Shown: in pieces, positions 23,971 through 31,751 of the stretch
Layout of the letters: every line of letters starts with the position of its first letter
Numbering within the stretch: the first letter of the stretch is position 1
Assembly: GCA_963833235.1 (NCBI GenBank)
Contig: CAWHXG010000001.1
Location: 620,001-684,000, forward strand
Source of the DNA: CAWHXG01 sp963833235
Lineage (GTDB): Bacteria; Pseudomonadota; Alphaproteobacteria; Rhodobacterales; Rhodobacteraceae
Reading direction: 5' to 3'
DNA length: 64,000 bases
Translations under genes and position numbers: made by a program
The notes under the pieces: generated by a model
Seen by the model: only the letters and a program-made list of their open reading frames with translations
Database searches by the model: none
What the model was told of the DNA's origin: nothing

Positions 23971-24144
23971 TGTCGTGCCCCTCGATCCGTGTTCTTGCCC
24001 GTTCGATGCGGGCCTTCCGAATACGCCCGCCTTTATCCCTTTGGCCAAACCCAGTCAAACTAACGTCCGACGCACACGAACGCATACCTGAACCATCCGT
24101 GATCTGCGGTGTTCCCGAACAGCAGCGGAGGGATGGATAAGGCC

Positions 24145-24399
24145 ATGGCGAAATCCTCGATCAAGGATCCGAAGACCTACGAAGCTTTGCGAGACAAGGG
24201 CGCGTCGAAGGAGAAGGCCGCCAGGATCGCGAATGCGCAGGCGAATGACGATCGGCACCCTTCGAAGAAAGGGGGAGAATCACCGCCCTACGAGGAATGG
24301 ACGAAGTCGGAGCTTTACGCGCGCGCCCGTGAGATCGGGGTAGAAGGGCGCAGCAGCCTTTCGAAGCGCGAACTGATCGAAGCCCTTCGCGCACACTGA
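24145..24399 (+). CDS. Small Rho_N/SAP-like domain protein
   Basis: 84 residues. The N-terminal half is MAKSSIKDPKTYEALRDKGA followed by KEKAARIANAQAND, a charged helical segment seen in many short alphaproteobacterial proteins. The C-terminal half, WTKSELYARAREIGVEGRSS then LSKRELIEALRAH, is the Rho N-terminal or SAP-like helix-extended-helix fold that binds nucleic acid. The start at 24145 is preferred over ATG 24133 and GTG 24109 because conserved sequence begins there. Its role is unknown. It is divergent from neuB. Confidence 0.7.
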   Translation: MAKSSIKDPKTYEALRDKGASKEKAARIANAQANDDRHPSKKGGESPPYEEWTKSELYARAREIGVEGRSSLSKRELIEALRAH

Positions 24400-24467
24400 C
24401 CAGAACCGAGACGGCCGGTGGTTCCAAGGTCGAAGGCAAGGGCTACCACTGTCATGCGCGGCCCGCC

Positions 24468-24855
24468 TCAGGCCGCGATGGGGCGTAGCATCCGGGCTGC
24501 CGTCCCATGGAACGTCGCCTTCTCGATCGCCAAATTACCGAAGGTCGGATCGTTACGATGTTCCGCGGGCTCAATCAGCACATGCGGGCTCAGCCCCAAG
24601 CGCTCGTGATCGTCCGCCAGATCCTCGACCATGTCGTGGGCAGTGGGACTGCCAGACAAGTCCTTCATCCTCTCCGATTCCGCGATCGCCGGCATGGTGA
24701 TCGGCGTCATGCGGCCGCGGGCTTGAATATGTTCGGCAAGTTGTCGGCCGCCTTGAAGAGCCCTCATGATGCTCGTCCGGGAGGTTATGGAGCGAGTTGA
24801 AGAGCGGGCTATCGACCTTGCAGGGAGCGTGTGCGCTTAGGTCAGACGGTTGCAT
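24468..24855 (-). pseudogene. Dps/ferritin-like gene remnant
   Basis: Pieces of a Dps-type protein lie in order but in different frames on the minus strand. First comes SPLFNSLHNLPDEHHEG (like HxxLHELLDEHHE), then KAADNL in a second frame, then AEHIQARGRMTPITMPAIAE and DMVEDLADDHERLG in a third, ending near 24468. At least two single-base shifts are needed to join them, near 24760-24785. Dps proteins bind DNA and store iron under oxidative stress. The N-terminal helix with the metal ligands is reduced. It is not expected to give a working product unless the shifts are sequencing errors. Confidence 0.6.
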
Positions 24856-25059
24856 GTGGCCGAAGACGCATTGGCGAGGCAACCTGTGATCCCGTCGATC
24901 TCCCTCTCGCCGGTATTCGTGTCCAGCCCTTCGGGACGACTGACAAGCCATCTTCCACTGAGACGCTCCCGTCGATTTAAGTCGCGCCACCCCATCACCT
25001 GGGCTGCCGTCAGGCCTCACCATGGATGCCGCCACCGGGGCCGGCCCCTGGCTCGCGGC
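24856..25059. other. Gene-free stretch
   Basis: Two hundred bases between the Dps remnant and the DUF1328 gene show no supported coding sequence, terminator or repeat. With the remnant, the whole interval 24400-25059 appears to be decaying sequence. Confidence 0.4.
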
Positions 25060-25230
25060 TCATGGAGCGCGGCCGCGGATGACCCGCATGGCAATGACCA
25101 CGATGAAAAGGATGAGGAACACGAAAAAGAGGATCTGCGCGATCCCGGCCGACGCCGAGGCAATGCCGCCGAACCCGAACAGTCCAGCGATGATCGCTAC
25201 GGCAAAGAAGAGGAGAGCCCAGTACAGCAT
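25060..25230 (-). CDS. DUF1328 (UPF0391) small membrane protein
   Basis: 56 residues beginning MLYWALLFFAVAIIAGLFGF and continuing with a GGIASASAGIAQILF turn and a second helix, ending RVIRGRAP. The two glycine-rich transmembrane helices and the MLYWA start are the DUF1328 signature, and the length is right for the family. These proteins are widespread and stress-associated in alphaproteobacteria; their molecular role is unknown. Confidence 0.85.
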   Translation of the reverse strand: MLYWALLFFAVAIIAGLFGFGGIASASAGIAQILFFVFLILFIVVIAMRVIRGRAP

Positions 25231-25459
25231 CTGTCACCTACCTTGTTCCTATGTTTGCCGGAGCGCATGACGTTCGCAGCAGAGTTCGCGATCAACGGAG
25301 GACGCAACGGCAATGTTCCATCACCAATCGCTGCGGCCGTCGCTTTCCGGGCCACTCTTAGGTACAATTTCAGGTCCCGACGTTCCTGCCTGTTCACCGT
25401 GCGGAACAACGCGATCACGGCTCGCGTTATCGCTTGCAGCGCATCACGGGGGACGCCGC

Positions 25460-26041
25460 ATGAGCCTTTCGGACTCCTCCGGCCAGCCGGGCTGGATGGA
25501 ACGCATGGCGGAGAACCGTCGCGGGATCGCCCTACTCTCGGCATTGGAAAGCACCTTCGTGCCGATCCCGCTGGAAACCATCCTGGTTCCGCTGATGATC
25601 GGTTCCCGCAAATCGGCGTGGAGCCTCGCCGCCGCTGCGTTGGCCGGGTGCCTCGTCGGGGCCTTGGTGTTCTACGCGGTGGGCTACTGGCTCTTCGATC
25701 CGGTCGTGCGCCCCGCCCTCGCCTGGGTCGGAGCCGAGCAGGACTTCAATGATATCAAGAGCCGGCTCGAAGGCGCCAACCTCTTCTGGGCGATCTTCGT
25801 CATCTCGATCAGCCCGGCGCCCATGCAGCTCGCCACTCTCGGCGCTGGAGCGGTCGGGGGCAGCCTACCGCTTTATCTCGCCGCCGTCTTCGCCTCGCGC
25901 GGCCTGCGGTATTTCGGGCTGGCGCTGCTGGTGCATTTGTTCGGCGAACGGATCGAGAAGCTCGACCTGCCCATGGGCAAGATCATGGTCGGGCTGGTCC
26001 TGCTTTCGATTGTATACTGGGCGGTCACCCGATTTCTGTAG
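25460..26041 (+). CDS. YqaA-type (DedA-related) membrane protein
   Basis: 193 residues with about four to five membrane segments. Family-like features are STFVPIPLETILVPLMIG near residues 32-49, the small-residue helix AAAALAGCLVGALVFYAVGY, and FVISISPAPMQLATLGAGAVGGS, which corresponds to the conserved re-entrant segment of the SNARE-associated/DedA superfamily. GGGGGA seven bases upstream supports ATG 25460. These proteins are thought to act in membrane lipid or proton homeostasis. The 3' end overlaps the convergent kinase-like gene by 17 bases. Confidence 0.8.
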   Translation: MSLSDSSGQPGWMERMAENRRGIALLSALESTFVPIPLETILVPLMIGSRKSAWSLAAAALAGCLVGALVFYAVGYWLFDPVVRPALAWVGAEQDFNDIKSRLEGANLFWAIFVISISPAPMQLATLGAGAVGGSLPLYLAAVFASRGLRYFGLALLVHLFGERIEKLDLPMGKIMVGLVLLSIVYWAVTRFL

Positions 26042-26962
26042 GCGGGGCTTGGGCCTGCAGCGGGGCCATCGGTGCAGCGGCCAGATGCAACGCACCGTCC
26101 AGCGCCGTGCCCTCCGGGGCGACCAGATCGGCCCGCATCGGCGCCGGCAGCAGGCCGGCATAGGCTAGACCCAGCCCGCCGCAGAGACTAAGTCGCATCC
26201 CGCTGCGCCAACCGAGCGCCCGCAGCGCACCGGCGAGATAGGCGGCGCCCTCGTCCATCGCCGCGAGAGCCATGTGGTCGCCTGCCTCGGCCGCGGCCAC
26301 GATTTGCGGCGCCAAAGCGGCGAAAGCCGCGGCATCGGCATCCCGCGCAAAAGCGACCACGTCCCGCGGGTCACCTCCGCACCGGGCCATCAGAGTATCG
26401 CCGAACCCGCTGGGGGGGCCGATCCCATCATGGGCCAGCAGCGCGCACTCCATCACCCGCCGCCCCAGCCAGGCGCCGGAAGCTTGATCGCCCACGATCC
26501 GCCCCATCCCCCGACAAAGCGCCTCGCACCCGCCCGTTGAAGACCGGCGAAGGACCCTGTCCCCACGCCCGCCACCGCCCCGTCCTGCCCCGCCAGGGCG
26601 CCGGCCAAGGTGGTTTCCCGGTCGTCCCCTACCGTGATCCGCCACCCCGGGCAGGCATGCTGCAGGCGCCGAACCATCCGCGCGGCATCTGCCTCACCGA
26701 GAATGCCGGCCAGCCCGGCGTGCAGCCGAGCCCCCGGGGCGGGCAGCGCCGTGGCTCCCGCGCGGGCGAGAGCCGCCTGCAGGGCGATGGCGATCGCGCG
26801 AGCGGCGCCATGCGGGTCGCTGGTGGCATTCGCCGGCCCGCCGGCCGCCTCGAAGCTCGCGCCAGGCATGTCCGGCCGTCGCAATGCCACCCGGCACCCG
26901 CTACCGCCGCCGTCTACTCCAGCGACCCACTGGTTTGCTCTTGCGGCATCTCCCTCAAACAT
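26025..26962 (-). pseudogene. BadF/BcrA-type sugar kinase (GlcNAc kinase-like), frameshifted
   Basis: The N-terminal half reads from ATG 26962: WVAGVDGGGSGCRVAL (phosphate-1 loop), GGPANATSD, HAGLAGILGEADAARM, and VGDDRETTLAGALAG. The frame then changes at GGWG. The next frame continues RIVGDQASGAWLGRR (family GDEGSGxxxGR) to the C-terminal LSLCGGLGLAYAG and 26025. Adding one base after TGGGGC near 26500 restores one protein of about 312 residues. Active members phosphorylate N-acetylglucosamine or similar sugars. It may be a pseudogene or carry a sequencing indel. As an aminosugar kinase it would suit the neighbouring sialic acid genes, but that link is inference. Confidence 0.7.
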
Positions 26963-27240
26963 ATGCGATCCGCCGGCCGCGCCCCGCCATTTCCTGATCT
27001 CCCCGTACGCCTGCAGGGTGCTAGACCGCTGCCCACCCCTGGTCCGAACGCCCTGTCGAGGCCTTCCGGGTGGCGTCGAGCTTCTGTTGCCCCATGGTCA
27101 CGTTCGTCCCAACCCCTTAGGATACGGGCTTGTTTTTACCCTACGTAACTATTTTACACGCTAAAGGGAACACGACGCAATTTCAGGCCGATACGGCCGG
27201 AACGTATCACGGGGCGTAGCGGTGTGGTGAGTATGCGCGA

Positions 27241-27726
27241 ATGCGACTGACGATGAGAACGGACCTTGCCCTCCGCATCCTGATGTTCTGCGCCGTCAAC
27301 GAAGGCCGGGTCGTTCGCAAGGTCGACATCGCACAGGCTTGCGACGCCTCCGAGAATCACCTGGCGCAGGTGATCCAGGCGCTTGCCCAGACCGGCTACA
27401 TCGACACATTGCGCGGGCGCAGCGGGGGCATGCGCCTTGGCCGCTCTCCCGCCAGCATCAACGTCGGCGATGTCTGCCGCAGGTTCGAAGGCGAGTCTGC
27501 CTTCGTTCCATGCTTCCACGAGGAGGATTGCTCCTGCCCGTTGCGCAAGGCCTGCGCCCTCCGTGGGCTTCTGGCGCAGGCCGTCGAAGCCTTCTACAGC
27601 ACGCTCGACAGCATGACAATTTCCGATCTGGTGAAGGGCAACGCGGCGCTGCACCAGCTTCTCGCCGCTGCGCGACCCATGCGGTCGCCGCAATCGCCGG
27701 CGGCTACTCCCCTGCCAATGCCGTGA
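27241..27726 (+). CDS. nsrR: NsrR-type nitric oxide-sensing repressor (Rrf2 family)
   Basis: 161 residues. The N-terminal winged helix (MRLTMRTDLALRILMFCAVN) is typical of Rrf2 proteins. The Fe-S ligand loop PCFHEEDCSCPLRKACALRG holds cysteines in the C-x5-C-x-C-x5-C arrangement, consistent with NsrR (ligands at about residues 92, 98 and 106). NsrR represses NO-detoxifying genes and lets go when NO attacks its cluster. No flavohaemoglobin or other classic target lies beside it, so its regulon is elsewhere. The stop lies 23 bases inside the convergent rfbA gene. The 278 bases upstream hold its promoter but no clear operator. Confidence 0.85.
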   Translation: MRLTMRTDLALRILMFCAVNEGRVVRKVDIAQACDASENHLAQVIQALAQTGYIDTLRGRSGGMRLGRSPASINVGDVCRRFEGESAFVPCFHEEDCSCPLRKACALRGLLAQAVEAFYSTLDSMTISDLVKGNAALHQLLAAARPMRSPQSPAATPLPMP

Positions 27727-28600
27727 GATACGTGCCGTAATCGTTTTTGGCATAAGCTTTGCCGGCCTCTGCAAGTCTGCCCCGGTCGATCCATCCGCTG
27801 GCAAACGCGATCTCCTCCAGGCAGCCCACCTGCTGGCCCTGGCGCAGGGTCAGTGTGCGCACGAAATTCCCGGCATCGAGAAGGCTGCCATGGGTGCCGG
27901 TATCGAGCCACGCATAGCCCCGCCCCATCGTCTCGACGCTCAGCAGACCCTCGTCGAGGTACATCTCGAGCAGGGTCGTGATCTCCAGCTCGCCGCGATC
28001 CGAAGGGGTCACCCGCCGCGCCCGCTCCGGCGCCGAGCCATCGAGAAAATAAAGGCCGGTCACCGCATAGTTCGAGGGCGGGACGGCCGGCTTCTCGATG
28101 ATCTTCTCTGCCGTGCCCGCCGCGTCGAATTTCACCACGCCGTAGCGTTCGGGATCCGCAACGCGATAGCCGAAGACGGTGCCGCCGGTGGTCTTGGCGG
28201 CTGCCGAAGCCAGCAGCTCCGACAGGCCGTGACCGAAGAATATGTTGTCGCCCAGACACATCGCAGAGGGCGCGCCGGCCAGAAATTCCTCTGCCAGAAG
28301 ATAGGCCTGCGCCAACCCATCGGGCGAGGGCTGGGCGATGTAGGTGAGGCTTATGCCCCACTGGCTGCCGTCGCCCAGCGTGCGGCGGAACTGGTCCTGG
28401 TCTTCGGGGGTGGTGATCATCGCAATCTCGCGGATGCCCGCCAGCATCAGCACCGAGATGGGAAAGTAGATCATCGGCTTGTCGTAGATCGGCAGCAGCT
28501 GTTTCGAGACGCCTCGCGTGATCGGATAGAGCCGCGTGCCGGAGCCGCCGGCCAGCACGATGCCCTTGCGGGCGGGGGTGGTGCCATTGGCTTGGGTCAT
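27704..28600 (-). CDS. rfbA: Glucose-1-phosphate thymidylyltransferase
   Basis: 298 residues. The enzyme joins glucose-1-phosphate and dTTP to give dTDP-glucose, the first step of dTDP-L-rhamnose synthesis. The nucleotide-binding loop KGIVLAGGSGTRLYP is followed by VSKQLLPIYDKPMIYFPISV, then LGDNIFFGHGLSELL and the catalytic-site DRGELEITTLLEMYL and RGYAWLDTGTHGSLLDA. The length and all blocks are normal. It is last in the order rfbC-rfbB-rfbD-rfbA, with its start overlapping the rfbD stop by four bases. Confidence 0.97.
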   Translation of the reverse strand: MTQANGTTPARKGIVLAGGSGTRLYPITRGVSKQLLPIYDKPMIYFPISVLMLAGIREIAMITTPEDQDQFRRTLGDGSQWGISLTYIAQPSPDGLAQAYLLAEEFLAGAPSAMCLGDNIFFGHGLSELLASAAAKTTGGTVFGYRVADPERYGVVKFDAAGTAEKIIEKPAVPPSNYAVTGLYFLDGSAPERARRVTPSDRGELEITTLLEMYLDEGLLSVETMGRGYAWLDTGTHGSLLDAGNFVRTLTLRQGQQVGCLEEIAFASGWIDRGRLAEAGKAYAKNDYGTYLTALAGE

Positions 28601-29460
28601 GCGACGGTCGCTCCAAGGTCTTGCAGGATGTCTTTCAGGCCGATCCGCCAGTCCGGCCGGGCTATGCCGAAAGTCGCCTCAGTCAGGCTGGTGTCGAGCC
28701 GCGAGTTCAGAGGGCGCTTCGCCGGGGTCGGATAGGCGGAGGTCGGGATGTCCTCGACCTGGCAGTCGATGCCGGCCTGGCGGAAGATCTCACGTGCGAA
28801 ATCGGCCCAGCTCGCATCGGGCGCCCCGCCCAGATGATAGGTGCCGGACTTGCCGGGATCGGCGATCAGGGCCGCGGCGATGCGCAGGCCGGCATCGGCC
28901 AGCGCGGCGGCAGGGGTGGGCCCCCCGATCTGGTCAGCGACGATGGTCAGCCTGTCCCGCTCGCGCCCCAGCCGCAGCATCGTCTTCACGAAGTTTGCGC
29001 CATGCGCCGAGACGACCCAGGAGGTGCGCAGGATCGCATGCGGCCCGCCAGCACCGCGCACCGCCTTCTCGCCCGCGAGCTTGCTGCGCCCATAGGCGCC
29101 CAGCGGAGCGGTCGGGCTGTCGACCGACCAGGGTTGATGCCCAGAACCGTCGAAGACGTAATCGGTGGAATAGAGGATCACGGGCAGCCCGCGCGCCGCG
29201 GCGGCTGCGGCGATGGCGCCAGGCGCCGCGCCGTTCACCGTGTCGGCCAATGCGCCCTCCAACTCCGCCCGGTCCACGGCCGTATAGGCGGCCGCGATCA
29301 GCACGGCCTCCGCATCGGTCGTGGCCACGGCCGAGCCGCAGGCAGCAGGGTCGTCGAGATCGGCGGCTGCCCTGTCAAGCGCCTCCACCGTCACCGAACC
29401 GGCTCGTCGCAGAACCTCCTGCGCCACCTGGCCCGACTTGCCGAACATCAAGAGCTTCAT
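28597..29460 (-). CDS. rfbD: dTDP-4-dehydrorhamnose reductase
   Basis: 287 residues. It makes the last step to dTDP-L-rhamnose using NAD(P)H. The Rossmann start MKLLMFGKSGQVAQEVLRRA is slightly changed from the common GxxGQLG motif but keeps the glycines needed. Further blocks are AAYTAVDRAE, STDYVFDGSG, the catalytic YGRSKLAGEKAV (YxxxK), and ILRTSWVVS. The ATG at 29460 overlaps the rfbB stop as ATGA; a longer frame to 29565 lies inside rfbB and is not used. Confidence 0.95.
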   Translation of the reverse strand: MKLLMFGKSGQVAQEVLRRAGSVTVEALDRAAADLDDPAACGSAVATTDAEAVLIAAAYTAVDRAELEGALADTVNGAAPGAIAAAAAARGLPVILYSTDYVFDGSGHQPWSVDSPTAPLGAYGRSKLAGEKAVRGAGGPHAILRTSWVVSAHGANFVKTMLRLGRERDRLTIVADQIGGPTPAAALADAGLRIAAALIADPGKSGTYHLGGAPDASWADFAREIFRQAGIDCQVEDIPTSAYPTPAKRPLNSRLDTSLTEATFGIARPDWRIGLKDILQDLGATVA

Positions 29461-30554
29461 TTCCCGGCCTCCGCCGGTTGCGGCGCCGCCGCCTGGCCAA
29501 GCCGCTCGCCGACGCCCGAGCGGTCCTGCAGAGCGCGCCACCAGCCTTCGTTGTCCAGATACCACTGCACCGTCTTCTCCAGCCCCTGTTCCAGCGTCAC
29601 GGACGGGCGCCAGCCCAGCTCGTCGCGCAGGCGGGCCGGGTCGATCGCATAGCGCAGGTCATGGCCCGGCCGGTCGGCCACGAAGGTGATCTGATCGGAA
29701 TAGGGGACGTTCCTGGGGCGCTTGGCATCGAGAATGCCGCAGATGGTACGCACGATGTCGATGTTGCGCGCCTCGTTCTCGCCGCCGATATTGTAGGTGC
29801 GCCCCACCGGCCCGCGTGTGAGCACGGTCAGCAGCGCATCGGCGTGGTCTTCGACATAGAGCCAGTCGCGGACGTTCTCGCCCGCCCCGTAGACAGGGAT
29901 CGGCGCGCCGGCCAGGGCCTTGAGGATCACAACGGGGATCAGCTTTTCCGGAAAATGAAACGGCCCGTAATTGTTGCTGCAGTTGGTCAACACAATCGGC
30001 AGGCCGTAGGTCTCGCCCCAGGCGCGCACCAGATGGTCGCTGGCCGCCTTCGATGCGGAATAGGGCGAATTCGGCGCATAGGGCGTGGCCTCGGTGAATT
30101 GACCGGTCGCCCCAAGGGTCCCGTAGACCTCGTCGGTCGAGATATGGTGGAAGCGAAAGCCCTCCGGCCTTCCAGCCTCTCGCCAATACGCCAGCGCCGC
30201 GTCGAGCATCTGGAACGTGCCCATCACGTTGGTGTCGATGAAGGCGCCCGGCCCGTCGATCGACCGGTCCACATGGCTTTCGGCGGCCAGGTGCATCACG
30301 GCATCCGGACGGTGCGCCGCGAAAATACGCTTTAGCGCCGCGCCATCGCGGATATCGGCCTTCTCAAAGACATACCCGGGCGCGTCCGCGACCGACGCCA
30401 CATTCTCGAGGCAAGCGGCATAGGTGAGCGCATCCACGTTCACCACCGCATGACCGCGCGAAACGGCCAGGCGGACTACGGCTGAGCCGATGAACCCCGC
30501 GCCGCCGGTCACGAGGATCTTCGGCAGCGCCGGATCGTTGAACATCTCAGGCAT
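29457..30554 (-). CDS. rfbB: dTDP-glucose 4,6-dehydratase
   Basis: 365 residues. The enzyme dehydrates dTDP-glucose to the 4-keto-6-deoxy sugar. Visible blocks: ILVTGGAGFIGSAVVRLAV (NAD binding), MHLAAESHVDRSIDGP, FHHISTDEVYGTLG (active-site Thr-Asp-Glu), and YSASKAASDHLVRAWGETYG (YxxxK). About 30 residues at the C-terminus (QAAAPQPAEAGK) are an Ala/Pro-rich tail. The start at 30554 overlaps the rfbC stop by eight bases; the Met three codons later would remove the overlap. Confidence 0.97.
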   Translation of the reverse strand: MPEMFNDPALPKILVTGGAGFIGSAVVRLAVSRGHAVVNVDALTYAACLENVASVADAPGYVFEKADIRDGAALKRIFAAHRPDAVMHLAAESHVDRSIDGPGAFIDTNVMGTFQMLDAALAYWREAGRPEGFRFHHISTDEVYGTLGATGQFTEATPYAPNSPYSASKAASDHLVRAWGETYGLPIVLTNCSNNYGPFHFPEKLIPVVILKALAGAPIPVYGAGENVRDWLYVEDHADALLTVLTRGPVGRTYNIGGENEARNIDIVRTICGILDAKRPRNVPYSDQITFVADRPGHDLRYAIDPARLRDELGWRPSVTLEQGLEKTVQWYLDNEGWWRALQDRSGVGERLGQAAAPQPAEAGK

Positions 30555-31134
30555 CGGCAGCCTCGAAGACGAATGGCGTTTCGAAGTCCGCGAAGGCCTG
30601 GGCCCCGGCGTCCTTCTCGGAAAGGATCGCGGACGCAGCCTCCACAGGCCACTCGATCCCTATGTCGGCATCATCGAATCGCACGGCACCGTCGCATTCG
30701 GGGGCGTAGACATCGGTGCACTTGTACAAAAGCTCGCTTTCCGGTTCCAGCGTTGCGAAGCCATGAAGAAAGCCCTTGGGTATGAAGATTTGGTTCCCAG
30801 CCTCGGCAGAAAGTTCCACGCCTACCCAACTGCCATATGTCGGCGACCCGCGGCGCACGTCGACCGCCACGTCATAGACACGGCCGGCGCCTACCCGCAC
30901 AAGCTTGTCCTGCGCATGGGGCGGCGCCTGGAAGTGCAACCCCCGCACCACGCCCCGGTCGCGTGACAGCGAATGGTTGTCCTGCACAAATTCCAGATCG
31001 ACGCCATGCGCCGCCATCGCCTTGCGGTTATAGACTTCCGAGAAGAATCCTCGTGCATCGCCGAAGCGTTTCGGCGTGAGGATGAGCACGCCCGGCAGTC
31101 TAGTCGTCTGTACGTCCACGTCGGTCACCTGCAC
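30547..31134 (-). CDS. rfbC: dTDP-4-dehydrorhamnose 3,5-epimerase
   Basis: 195 residues of the cupin-like RmlC family. Key blocks: VLILTPKRFGDARGFFSEVY, FVQDNHSLS, VVRGLHFQAPPHAQDKLVRV (catalytic His in GLHFQ), and IPKGFLHGFATLEPESELLYK with the active-site tyrosine. It is the first gene of the rhamnose operon. Upstream, about 230 bases separate it from a divergent small secreted-protein gene, so the operon promoter should be there, but no clear -35/-10 pair was picked out. Confidence 0.96.
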   Translation of the reverse strand: MQVTDVDVQTTRLPGVLILTPKRFGDARGFFSEVYNRKAMAAHGVDLEFVQDNHSLSRDRGVVRGLHFQAPPHAQDKLVRVGAGRVYDVAVDVRRGSPTYGSWVGVELSAEAGNQIFIPKGFLHGFATLEPESELLYKCTDVYAPECDGAVRFDDADIGIEWPVEAASAILSEKDAGAQAFADFETPFVFEAADA

Positions 31135-31366
31135 TCGTCTCGAACCCGCCTTCCCTATCGTTGCGCCTTGGCGAAGTCACACGGTAAAACGGCCGCATGC
31201 GGGTAATCGGAACCGTCCCCATGTGTGGCAAAACTGCCCACCGTGGCGAAAAACCCCGCAGCTCTCTCAGGTTGAAGGCACAATCCCGGGACTTAGGCTT
31301 TACGCCACAGTGGTTTCGTGTATCTGTCTCACGAAGTGCCCTACTGACCAAGACTGGAGTCCCGCT

Positions 31367-31594
31367 ATGAAGAAGATTGCCCTTATTGCCGCCGCGGCCG
31401 CCACGTTCGGCTTTGCCGGCGTCGCATCCGCCGAGCAACTGACCGCTCCCGTGTCCTCCGTGCAGGTCACGCAGGGCTTCGGCGAGTTGGCCACGACCCC
31501 CACGCTGATCGCGGCCGGCCTCGTAGCCGTCGGCGTTATCGCCATCGAGAATGCCGACAGCTCGACCACCACCGGCGGCGGCTCGGACGACTAA
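31367..31594 (+). CDS. Small secreted protein, unknown
   Basis: 75 residues: a signal peptide MKKIALIAAAAATFGFAGVA (cleavage after SAEQ or nearby), a short linker, one hydrophobic stretch PTLIAAGLVAVGVIAIENAD, and a Ser/Thr/Gly/Asp end. GGAG seven bases upstream of the ATG supports the start. It is followed 25 bases later by a terminator, so it is a one-gene transcript. No family is recognised. The glycine-rich hydrophobic segment could insert in a membrane. Confidence 0.65.
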   Translation: MKKIALIAAAAATFGFAGVASAEQLTAPVSSVQVTQGFGELATTPTLIAAGLVAVGVIAIENADSSTTTGGGSDD

Positions 31595-31619
31595 ACCTCG
31601 GCCAAAGCAGACCATGATG

Positions 31620-31646
31620 GGGCAGTCGTAACACGGCTGCCCTTTT
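31620..31646 (+). terminator. Terminator after the small secreted protein
   Basis: GGGCAG (31620-31625) pairs with CTGCCC (31637-31642), with an extra CG/CG pair inside the loop, and is followed by TTTT. It separates the small gene from the Mrp operon. Confidence 0.75.
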
Positions 31647-31751
31647 CATGTCGTCGGGCCCTCACAGCAGATTGCCACCCACCAACGTGCCGTCCATTAC
31701 CTTGCGGCACGTTTACCGAAGCTTGAGCGAACCGGCCGGAGGACGAGACGA

